Below are positions 47,781 through 55,721 of a stretch of 55,721 nucleotides of DNA, piece after piece. The translations under genes and the position numbers were made by a program. The notes under the pieces were generated by a model. The model was not told the DNA's origin. It ran no database searches and saw only the letters and a program-made list of their open reading frames with translations. Source of the stretch: Flavobacteriales bacterium (GTDB lineage Bacteria; Bacteroidota; Bacteroidia; Flavobacteriales_D; Crocinitomicaceae); the NCBI GenBank assembly GCA_009885545.1, contig VFKM01000013.1, positions 1-55,721 of the forward strand. The letters run 5' to 3'. Positions within the stretch are counted from its first letter, which is position 1; every line of letters begins with the position of its first letter.

Positions 47781-49310
47781 TTAATGTTTAAAATGACGAT
47801 TTCCTGTAAATACCATCGCCATTTTGTTGGCATTGCAGTAATCGATTGATAATTGGTCTTTTATAGATCCTCCTGGTTGAATAACTGCGGTAATTCCTGC
47901 TTTATTTGCTATTTCAACACAATCAGGGAAAGGGAAAAAAGCATCAGATGCCATCACCGCTCCATGCATATCAAAATTAAATGATTTCGCTTTATGAATT
48001 GCATGAACTAATGCATCAACACGTGATGTTTGACCAGTACCACTTGCCAATAATTGTTTGTTTTTAGCTAAAACGATGGTGTTTGATTTTGTGTGCTTCA
48101 CCAACTTGTTAGCAAAAATCATGTCTTCAATTTCTTTGTCAGTTGGTTTCTTTTTTGTTTTTGATTCAAGATCTTTTGCCGTTTCGGTAATTAAATCTTT
48201 CCCTTGAACTAAAACACCGTTTAAGATTGTTCTAAACTGACGATTTGGTAAAACAACTTCTTTTTGTGCAAGAATAATTCTGTTCTTTTTTGACTTTAAA
48301 ATCTCTAGTGATTCATCTGTAAATGCAGGCGCGATAATTACTTCACAAAACAAATCATCCACTAATTCAGCTGTTTTTTTGTCGATTGTAGTATTTGATA
48401 TCAAAATTCCACCGAAAGCACTTACTGGGTCACCAGCCAAAGCGTCAATATATGCTTTTCTCAATGTTGGACGTGAAGCAATTCCACATGCATTATTGTG
48501 TTTTAAAATTGCGAATGTTGGTTCATCATCTTTAAAATCAGCCATTAAATTTACAGCAGCATCAACATCTAGCAAGTTATTATAAGAAAGTTCTTTCCCG
48601 TGCAATTTATCAAACATTCCGTCCAGATTGCCGTAAAAAATTCCACGTTGATGCGGATTTTCACCGTAACGTAAAACATGTGATTCTTGAATGCTTTCTT
48701 TAAAAACTTCTTTTTTCCCTTGGTTGAAATACTTAAAAATTTGTGCATCGTAATGAGATGTTACATTGAACGCTTCTTGCGCGAATGTTTTTCTTTGACC
48801 CAAGGATGTTTCACCTTTTTGTTCAATTAATAGTTCTAAAAAGGAAGCATATTCTGCTTGACAAGGAAGAATAACAACGTCCTTATAATTTTTTGCAGCA
48901 GCACGAATCAGTGAAACGCCACCAATATCAATTTTTTCAATTATTTCATCGTGACCAGATCCAGCAGCAACAGTTGCTTCAAAAGGATATAAATCAACAA
49001 TTACAAGGTCAATTTCTGGTATTTCAAATTCAGCAATCTGAGCTTGATCTTCTTCTATATCTCTACGATTTAAGATTCCTCCAAAAACTTTTGGATGAAG
49101 TGTTTTTACACGACCTCCCAATATTGAAGGATAAGAAGTCAAATCCTCAACACGTTCAACTGGAATTTTCATTTCCTCAATAAAAGATTGTGTTCCTCCA
49201 GTTGAATAAAGAACAACACCATTTTTGTGTAATTCTTGAACTAATGGGGCCAATCCAGTCTTGTCGAAAACAGAAATTAACGCTGATTTAATTTTTTTTG
49301 ATGTGCTCAT
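47781..49310 (-). CDS. purH: Bifunctional AICAR formyltransferase/IMP cyclohydrolase
   Basis: SALISVFDKTGL, STGGTQSFIEE, ESHVLRYGENPHQRG, VMASDAFFPFPDCVEIA; start at ATG 49310. Confidence 0.97.
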   Translation of the reverse strand: MSTSKKIKSALISVFDKTGLAPLVQELHKNGVVLYSTGGTQSFIEEMKIPVERVEDLTSYPSILGGRVKTLHPKVFGGILNRRDIEEDQAQIAEFEIPEIDLVIVDLYPFEATVAAGSGHDEIIEKIDIGGVSLIRAAAKNYKDVVILPCQAEYASFLELLIEQKGETSLGQRKTFAQEAFNVTSHYDAQIFKYFNQGKKEVFKESIQESHVLRYGENPHQRGIFYGNLDGMFDKLHGKELSYNNLLDVDAAVNLMADFKDDEPTFAILKHNNACGIASRPTLRKAYIDALAGDPVSAFGGILISNTTIDKKTAELVDDLFCEVIIAPAFTDESLEILKSKKNRIILAQKEVVLPNRQFRTILNGVLVQGKDLITETAKDLESKTKKKPTDKEIEDMIFANKLVKHTKSNTIVLAKNKQLLASGTGQTSRVDALVHAIHKAKSFNFDMHGAVMASDAFFPFPDCVEIANKAGITAVIQPGGSIKDQLSIDYCNANKMAMVFTGNRHFKH

Positions 49311-49373
49311 TCGTAAATGTAAAAGAAAGTGCAAAATTAGTCTATTTTTTCTGACCTTCAGCACATATAAAAT

Positions 49374-49410
49374 AAAAAAGGGATTCATTTTAAAATGAAT
49401 CCCTTTTTTT
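49374..49410 (-). terminator. Strong terminator of the T9SS protease gene
   Basis: Perfect palindrome AAAAAAGGGATTCATTTT/AAAATGAATCCCTTTTTT just after the stop. Confidence 0.85.
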
Positions 49411-49424
49411 ATAATTTATTGCTC

Positions 49425-52355
49425 TTACATTTTAGCAATTCTCTTCATGATTTGAGTTGAAGAACTAATTAACTTAACTTGATATAATCCATTTGAAAAC
49501 GATGACATATCAATTGAGATCATACTTCCATTTTTATTGTTAGTTGTAGTCAAAAGCTTACCAGCCATATCATACACTTCAATGTTCACTTCTTCACTAG
49601 ATACAGTAGAAAGGTCTATCATTAAATTGTCAGATATTGGGTTTGGATAAAGCGTTACTAAGCTGAACATATTTATTTCTGTAATGCTTAGATCATCTAC
49701 ATAAGTAACAGTCACCTGACATGTTTGTGTATTTCCACATTGGTCAGTAGCTGTAACAGTAATTAAATTCGCACCATTTGTTAAAGCACTCCCTGCTGCA
49801 GGAGACTGAGAACTATTAACAACTCCACCTATACAATTTGTACTTGTCGTTGCGGTAGACACAACGTTAGGGACAACTGTTCCTTGTGTAGACCCAACAA
49901 TTGTTTGATTGCCGCCACAAGTTAATGCAAGAACAATATCATCGACAAAAGTGACAGTTACTTGACATGTTTGTGTGTTACCACATTGGTCTGTTGCTGT
50001 AACCGTTATTAAGTTTGCCCCACTTGTCAAAGCACTTCCTGAAACAGGTGACTGAGAAACAGTAACTGATCCACCTGGACAAGTTGTACTTGCAGTTGCT
50101 GTAGCCACTACGTTTGGCACAACTATTCCTTGAGTAGATGCAACAATCGTTTGATTACCACCACAAGTCAAGGAAAGAATTCCTGACGGCATTGCCTGAA
50201 CAACAACCGAATAATCCTCAACTTCACCCCACTGTGATGTACCGCATGGAGTAATTGTTCCATCATCAGGTAAATAAGATAATCTTACTCGCATGTTTAA
50301 TGTTCCAATTGTTGCAGTTGCAGGAACTGTAAATGTAAATTGATTGCTCCAACCGGTTGCAACGATTACATATCCAACTTGCTCGCCGACATCAATGAAA
50401 TCATCATCATTATTCCAGTCAATCCAAATTGCTATTTCATCATCAGTATAGGCTCCTGCAGCTGTTCCAATCATTGGCGTAACAGTAGCCGTGTATGCCG
50501 AACCAACATTCAGTGTTGTGGATGTTGCTGTATAATCTGCATAATTTAGACACGCAGTTGTGTTATTTATTGTGTTTAATGTAACATTCGAAATAAACTC
50601 ATCACAGGTTGTTGATGTAGCAGCACATGGCCCTGTAGAAACAGCAACTGTAATATATAATGGGTTTGTTTGAGTATCATTTCCTATAGCATTGGATACA
50701 TATAAAGAGATATTATATTGCCCAATTGTGTTAAAAATTACTTGTGGGTTTTGAGATGCTGAAGTTGTACCTCCAGTATAAGACCAGTCCACACCGGCAG
50801 TTCCTGGAGTGATTGTCCAAGCCCATGACGTTGGTATACCGGTTGATAGATCCGTGAAAGAAACTGTTCCTCCAGGAGCAACAGTTGTTGGTGTTCCAGA
50901 AAAATTCGCAACCGGCATAGCAGGTGCAGAACATGGGTCAGGAGAACCATCCATAACCAAAGCACCAGTATTTCCTGGATCTAAAAAAGTTTTCAATTGC
51001 TCAGCAGCTGGTGTACCATTTGTAACCCAGTGATACGACATTTTTCCGTAATAATCTTGTTGAGTTGGAGTTGCACAAAACGACCCGCCACCAGTTAATG
51101 TTCCAATTTGACGCCCAAGATTATTAAACAATGGTGATCCTGAAGAACCTCCTTCAGTTACACCGTATCCGTTAGCATTTGCTGTCCAAGTAAATCTCCA
51201 ATGTGATTGAAGGCCATTTCCATTCCATCCAGTTGAAACTGTATTGCCTGTAAACGTTGAGATTTTCTTAATATCACCAGCTGGATGATGAATTCCTGCG
51301 CCTCCAGTTGTTGTAATGTTGTTTGCATCCCAACCAATCCAATATGCATTAAAATTCGCTGTTTTCAAAGTGGTAATCGTTGCTGCTTCATTTGCCGCCG
51401 AACCCATTTGAACTAAAAGAAAATCAGATCCTGTATCACCTCCGCCATCATTTGAATTAGCTCTTCTTACGCAGCCTGTAATCCAATAATCATCCAATGT
51501 TCCTGCTGAACCAGGGTTAGTACAAGCAAGTGCTTCATATTTAAAATAAAATCTCCAAAGGTTTGAGTTTGCTGCTGACGTAGATACTCCACAATGCAGT
51601 GCTGTTAACATCAAAGGCTTACAATCTTGCGCAGTATTGTTCACTAAAGATCCAGAACACCATCCCGCTCCGGCTGCATCAACAATATAAATTCTTGCAA
51701 CTCCTCTTTTTTCATCTTGCCAAGGATCTCCAACTGGAGTGCAATTCACATTCACTTCACACGTTTCTGATTCGTTAATTTTCAAAATATTTGGGTTTCC
51801 AGTAGCTCGGTAATTATACATTACACGATCCATATGGATTTCAGATGGCGTTCCGTTTTTAGGTTCTACCAGCGTTAAAATCATTTCATCCCCAAAACAC
51901 AATGCTAAATGTTGTTGGAAATCTTCCAACATGTCTTCTTTATAAACTGTTTTATGTAATAATGTACCATTTAGGTCAGTAACTTTAAAATAACTGTTTT
52001 CATACAATTTAAAATTGCTGAAAATAAAACTTAAGGCTTCTGCACCATTCGATTTTAGCTTTAATTGCCACATTTTATCGCCATTTGGCAAAGTTTGCCA
52101 TAAGCCACTATTTAATGGCGTGATATCCGTGAAAATTGGAACACCAATTCTATACAGTTGGCCATTACGATCTCTATCAACATCTTCTGCAAGTAATGCT
52201 TCTACATCTGGAGCTGTTAGTTTCACCGATGGAATATCCGCAGAAAATTGATTAGGAACAGGAATTATAGACCCCTTGTCAGAGATCTGTTGAGCGAAGA
52301 GGGATGCTGATTGAATAAACAAAGCAATCCCAATAAAGAGTAATCGTTTTTTCAT
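49425..52355 (-). CDS. Secreted trypsin-like serine protease with PKD-like, GEVED-like and two HYR-like repeats and a T9SS type A sorting domain
   Basis: GWCSGSLVNNTAQDCKPLMLTALHCG (His), GSDFLLVQM (Asp), EGGSSGSPLFNN (Ser); WIDWNNDDDFIDVGEQ...WGEVEDYSV; tandem CGGNQTIV...TATDQCGNTQTCQVTV repeats; C-terminal TLYPNPISDNLMI...FSNGLYQVKL. Confidence 0.92.
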   Translation of the reverse strand: MKKRLLFIGIALFIQSASLFAQQISDKGSIIPVPNQFSADIPSVKLTAPDVEALLAEDVDRDRNGQLYRIGVPIFTDITPLNSGLWQTLPNGDKMWQLKLKSNGAEALSFIFSNFKLYENSYFKVTDLNGTLLHKTVYKEDMLEDFQQHLALCFGDEMILTLVEPKNGTPSEIHMDRVMYNYRATGNPNILKINESETCEVNVNCTPVGDPWQDEKRGVARIYIVDAAGAGWCSGSLVNNTAQDCKPLMLTALHCGVSTSAANSNLWRFYFKYEALACTNPGSAGTLDDYWITGCVRRANSNDGGGDTGSDFLLVQMGSAANEAATITTLKTANFNAYWIGWDANNITTTGGAGIHHPAGDIKKISTFTGNTVSTGWNGNGLQSHWRFTWTANANGYGVTEGGSSGSPLFNNLGRQIGTLTGGGSFCATPTQQDYYGKMSYHWVTNGTPAAEQLKTFLDPGNTGALVMDGSPDPCSAPAMPVANFSGTPTTVAPGGTVSFTDLSTGIPTSWAWTITPGTAGVDWSYTGGTTSASQNPQVIFNTIGQYNISLYVSNAIGNDTQTNPLYITVAVSTGPCAATSTTCDEFISNVTLNTINNTTACLNYADYTATSTTLNVGSAYTATVTPMIGTAAGAYTDDEIAIWIDWNNDDDFIDVGEQVGYVIVATGWSNQFTFTVPATATIGTLNMRVRLSYLPDDGTITPCGTSQWGEVEDYSVVVQAMPSGILSLTCGGNQTIVASTQGIVVPNVVATATASTTCPGGSVTVSQSPVSGSALTSGANLITVTATDQCGNTQTCQVTVTFVDDIVLALTCGGNQTIVGSTQGTVVPNVVSTATTSTNCIGGVVNSSQSPAAGSALTNGANLITVTATDQCGNTQTCQVTVTYVDDLSITEINMFSLVTLYPNPISDNLMIDLSTVSSEEVNIEVYDMAGKLLTTTNNKNGSMISIDMSSFSNGLYQVKLISSSTQIMKRIAKM
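49690..50180 (-). repeat. Tandem duplication, 246-bp (82-aa) unit
   Basis: Two near-identical blocks; TGGTC anchor at 49741 and 49987 gives a 246-nt period. Confidence 0.85.
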
Positions 52356-52425
52356 AGTTTTTGTTATAATAATTAAAGCAGTTCAGAACAAATATATAAC
52401 TTTAACCAAATAAAATAAAATTTTA

Positions 52426-53115
52426 ATGTCATTCATTTGTCTTATTGAAGATGAGAAAAGCCTTTCTGACATGATTCAAATGAATCTTGAAATGGAGGGT
52501 CATAAAGTTTACTCTTTTAAAAATGGACTTGAAGCAATGAAAGTTGCGAATAAAATGGACATCTATCAATTGATTATTTTGGATGTCATGCTCCCAGAGG
52601 TTAGTGGTTTAGACATTTGCAAAGAAATCCGAAAATACTCTTCAGTTCCAATTTTATTTTTATCGGCAAAAGGAACGACAGAGGACCGAATCACAGGATT
52701 AAAATTAGGAGCCAATGATTATTTGAGTAAGCCATTTGACTTGGAAGAATTGTTATTGCGCGTTTCTATTCTTGTCGGTAAGTCATCAATGGGGGAAGAA
52801 ATGAGTGCTTTAATTATTGGGAATAAGAAGGTTGATTTTTATACATTTGAAGTGACCGATGCTCTTTCTAACCAAACTATATCACTTTCAAAAAAAGAAA
52901 TTGAATTATTAAAATTGTTTTCAGAAAAAGAAAATATTGTTCTTCCAAGGGATGAAATTTTGGACAGAGTTTGGGGGAATGATCAGTTTCCGACAACGCG
53001 AACAATCGATAACTATATCCTATCATTCCGAAAAATATTTGAGCAAGATCCTAAAAATCCTGTTTTTTTCCACTCGATTAGAGCAGTTGGATACAAATTC
53101 ACAAATCCCAAATAA
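52426..53115 (+). CDS. OmpR/PhoB family response regulator
   Basis: Receiver domain (LIILDVMLPEVSG, LFLSAKG, LSKPFDLEELLLR) plus winged helix (LSKKEIELLKLFSEKENIVLPRDEILDRVWG...RTIDNYILSFRKIFEQD...VGYKF). Confidence 0.95.
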   Translation: MSFICLIEDEKSLSDMIQMNLEMEGHKVYSFKNGLEAMKVANKMDIYQLIILDVMLPEVSGLDICKEIRKYSSVPILFLSAKGTTEDRITGLKLGANDYLSKPFDLEELLLRVSILVGKSSMGEEMSALIIGNKKVDFYTFEVTDALSNQTISLSKKEIELLKLFSEKENIVLPRDEILDRVWGNDQFPTTRTIDNYILSFRKIFEQDPKNPVFFHSIRAVGYKFTNPK

Positions 53116-53195
53116 ATATAATTTTAAGTCAGCATTCAATTCATATCACAGGATTTTACAATCTGTATGATTACTTTTGATACACTTATTAAGTT

Positions 53196-53636
53196 ATGAA
53201 AGAAAAGGAACAACAAAAACAACTTCGTTACGACAAGGCATATTTAAAAATGGCTGAATCATGGTCTGCTTTATCTCATTGCAATAGAAGGCAAGTAGGT
53301 GCTATAATCGTAAAAGATGATATGATTATTTCTGATGGTTACAATGGTACTCCTGCAGGATTCGATAATTGTTGTGAAAATGACTTGGGTGAAACAGAAT
53401 GGTATGTGCTACATGCTGAAGCTAATGCAATTCTTAAGGTAGCGAAATCGACTAACAACAGTAAAGATGCAGTTTTGTATTTAACACTTTCTCCATGTAA
53501 AGATTGTAGTAAATTAGTGCTTCAAGCGGGAATAAAAAAAGTAGTTTTTAAGGAATTATATAAAGACACTTCAGGTGTTGATTTTTTAAAAAATGCAGGA
53601 ATTGAAATAATTCAAATAGCAGATTTAAATGACTGA
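53196..53636 (+). CDS. Deoxycytidylate deaminase family protein
   Basis: WSALSHCNRRQVGAIIVKDD, HAEANAILK, LSPCKDCSKLVLQAGI. Confidence 0.93.
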   Translation: MKEKEQQKQLRYDKAYLKMAESWSALSHCNRRQVGAIIVKDDMIISDGYNGTPAGFDNCCENDLGETEWYVLHAEANAILKVAKSTNNSKDAVLYLTLSPCKDCSKLVLQAGIKKVVFKELYKDTSGVDFLKNAGIEIIQIADLND

Positions 53637-55224
53637 TCAAAAACCAACGAAATATTATTTTCTCCCTCTAGTTATATCCTTGTGCATAGCATTTGGTTTG
53701 TGGTTAGGTAAATCAATGTCAAATGGCGTCAATGATTCTTTGTTATTGGGAGGTTCTGCAAAATATCAAAAAATGCAGGACATCATTGATGTACTTGATA
53801 AAAAATATGTGGATTCATTAAACGGAGAAGCGTTATTTGAGCAGACTATTTCCGATATGCTTCACAAACTAGACCCGCATAGCAATTATATTGCTGCAAA
53901 GGATTTAGAATTGATGAACGAATCTATACAAGGTCAATTTGGTGGGGTTGGGGTTCGTTTTTTCATCTTACGTGATACTATTTGTGTTACGAATGTAATT
54001 CCTGGGTCACCATCTGACCGTGCTGGACTTTTAGCTGGAGACAAAATCATAAAAGTTGATGGTAAAAAGGTAGCAAAGAAGAAAATCACAAACGACAAGG
54101 TAATGGCTTTGTTGAAAGGAAATGAAAACACTACTGTTAAATTGCAAATCCTTCGAAATGGGAAAATCATCAATAAAAGTGTTGTTCGTGGCACCATTCC
54201 AATCGAATCAATTGTTTCCGCATATATGATAGAGCCTACAATAGGATTTATTAAAATTGATCAGTTTTCAGTGAATACTTCGCAAGAATTTAGAAAAGCT
54301 GCCGAATGGTTGCAACAAAAAGGAATGAAAAAACTCATTCTTGATTTGCGTAATAATGGTGGTGGTGTTTTACAATCAGCTACTGATATTGCAGACGAAT
54401 TTTTGAAAAATAATTTACCGATGCTTAAAACAAAAGGCGAGCACACTAAGCCACAAACATATAGAGCAACATCAGGTGGTATTTTAGAATCAACAGAAGT
54501 GACAATTTTGATAAATGCCAATTCAGCTTCTGCAAGTGAAATTTTAGCTGGAGCAATTCAAGACAATGATAGAGGAACAATCATTGGTAGAAGATCGTTT
54601 GGTAAAGGATTGGTTCAAGAAGATGTTAAATTACGTGACGGTAGCAACCTTCGTTTAACAATTGCGCGGTATTATACGCCAACTGGTAGATGTATTCAAA
54701 AATCATACGACGCAGGCTATGAAGAATATATGAGTGACCAAATGGACCGATATGATAATGGTGAATTGTATGCTCCAGACAGTACTCTTTTCGCTGATTC
54801 TTTGAAGTTTAAAACTCCAAAGGGTAAAATCGTTTATGGAGGTGGTGGAATAATGCCAGATGTTTTTGTTCCTTTTGATTCAAGTGGAACGAGTTGGTAT
54901 TATACTGATTTACGTTTTTCTCAAGCGTTTAATGCCTTCGCTTTTGACTTTGTGCAACAACGTCGCTACAAATGGAAAACAATCGAAGATTTTGAGAAGA
55001 ATTTTACTGTTACAGATGCAATTTTAAATCAATTTGTACAGTTTGCACAAAAGGAAATCAAGATTACTAAAGACAAAAAAGGCCTTGCTTATAGCAAGAC
55101 CTTAATTGTAAAAACGTTGAAAGCTGAGATTGCTCGTCAGTTGTGGTTAGAAGATGGTTACTATCGTATTACCAATAAAACCGACAACGAAGTTCAACGG
55201 GCGCTCAAGTATTTAAAGCGTTAA
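53629..55224 (+). CDS. S41 family C-terminal processing peptidase with PDZ domain
   Basis: LDPHSNYIAAKDLELMNESIQGQFGGVGVRF, PDZ GSPSDRAGLLAGDKI, LDLRNNGGGVL, NANSASASEILAGAIQDNDRGTIIG. Confidence 0.95.
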   Translation: MTDQKPTKYYFLPLVISLCIAFGLWLGKSMSNGVNDSLLLGGSAKYQKMQDIIDVLDKKYVDSLNGEALFEQTISDMLHKLDPHSNYIAAKDLELMNESIQGQFGGVGVRFFILRDTICVTNVIPGSPSDRAGLLAGDKIIKVDGKKVAKKKITNDKVMALLKGNENTTVKLQILRNGKIINKSVVRGTIPIESIVSAYMIEPTIGFIKIDQFSVNTSQEFRKAAEWLQQKGMKKLILDLRNNGGGVLQSATDIADEFLKNNLPMLKTKGEHTKPQTYRATSGGILESTEVTILINANSASASEILAGAIQDNDRGTIIGRRSFGKGLVQEDVKLRDGSNLRLTIARYYTPTGRCIQKSYDAGYEEYMSDQMDRYDNGELYAPDSTLFADSLKFKTPKGKIVYGGGGIMPDVFVPFDSSGTSWYYTDLRFSQAFNAFAFDFVQQRRYKWKTIEDFEKNFTVTDAILNQFVQFAQKEIKITKDKKGLAYSKTLIVKTLKAEIARQLWLEDGYYRITNKTDNEVQRALKYLKR

Positions 55225-55721
55225 TTCTTTATCAGTTGTTTTGTGCTGTTTTGTCCATTCACATTGATTGAAACAAAATAAACACCATTTCGAGCTTCAG
55301 CATTCACCTCATTTGTTCCATCCCAAGTTGTGGTGAAACTATTAGTTGATACAGTTTCAGCTTGAATAAGTTTCTTAATTAGTTTCCCTTGATAATCGTA
55401 AACATAAACTGAAACTACATCGCCTGATTTCACTCCAGGATGAACGATGTTTGTTCCTTCAGAAAAAGGATTTGGGAAGATGTTAATTGGGCTATCATCT
55501 GGACCTAATTGCTCTTCCATACTCGCTGACATTAAAGCTTCCATGTCATAGTTTTCATCACCGGTTTGGTGCAGCATATAATGGAAATAAACCAAGAACA
55601 TTTCGTCTGAAGTATTCAATCCGGCAGTAACTGTAATAGGTGGCGTATTTGGATTGTTCGGATTTGCCGATGTATTGTCATAAACACCTTGTCCTTTAAT
55701 AATAGTTCCTGTTGGTGCCCA
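55221..55721 (-). CDS. C-terminal part of a T9SS type A secreted protein, possibly copper-monooxygenase-like (continues beyond window)
   Basis: Frame remains open to the window edge (WAPTGTIIKGQGVYDNTSANPNNPNTPPITVTAGLNTSDEMFLVYFHY); C-terminal INIFPNPFSEGTNI...GVYFVSINVNGQ sorting domain. Confidence 0.82.
   Translation of the reverse strand, partial: WAPTGTIIKGQGVYDNTSANPNNPNTPPITVTAGLNTSDEMFLVYFHYMLHQTGDENYDMEALMSASMEEQLGPDDSPINIFPNPFSEGTNIVHPGVKSGDVVSVYVYDYQGKLIKKLIQAETVSTNSFTTTWDGTNEVNAEARNGVYFVSINVNGQNSTKQLIKN

Noticed and set aside
49690-50180. Possible CRISPR-like repeats
   Set aside because: Only two 246-bp units, in-frame and protein-coding (HYR-like domains), no short direct repeats with unique spacers.
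50731-51349. Several overlapping small ORFs on both strands within the T9SS protease gene
   Set aside because: Out-of-frame shadows of one long, domain-rich CDS.
55221-55619. 132-aa ORF as a complete gene
   Set aside because: Its 'M' is an internal TTG; the reading frame stays open to the window edge, so it is the C-terminus of a longer gene.

Overview
55.7 kb chromosomal window from an AT-rich Bacteroidota genome, probably Flavobacteriales/Crocinitomicaceae-like (inferred from TAnnTTTG -7 boxes, T9SS type A C-terminal domains, DUF6029, Omp28 and DUF4286). It is mostly housekeeping: rnc-fabF-acpP, purN, recA, bcp, a BCCP, ribE, metF, ispD, rsmA, gmk-nadD, scoA/scoB, PBP1A, the mreB-mreC-mreD-PBP2-rodA cluster, purH, an OmpR-type regulator, dCMP deaminase and an S41 protease. 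I recognised no rRNA, tRNA, CRISPR array, IS element or prophage. The most interesting accessory items are: (1) a DTE-motif proteorhodopsin-type pump with Met at the tuning site and a Gly at the helix-E fenestration position, with an exact 14-bp direct repeat upstream; (2) a 'nitroreductase' carrying the iodotyrosine deiodinase substrate triad; (3) three tandem, diverged SSB paralogues without acidic tips; (4) a TlpA/DUF6029/Omp28 CXXC gene cluster; (5) a large orphan secreted protein with a beta-helix-like tail; (6) an orphan T9SS sorting-domain relic; (7) TAnnTTTG boxes 3-4 nt from ATG codons, suggesting leaderless transcripts; (8) a lipoprotein gene splitting scoA from scoB. No single clearly unprecedented system is demonstrable from sequence reading alone. 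All product names are from reading proteins and motifs by eye, with no database search.
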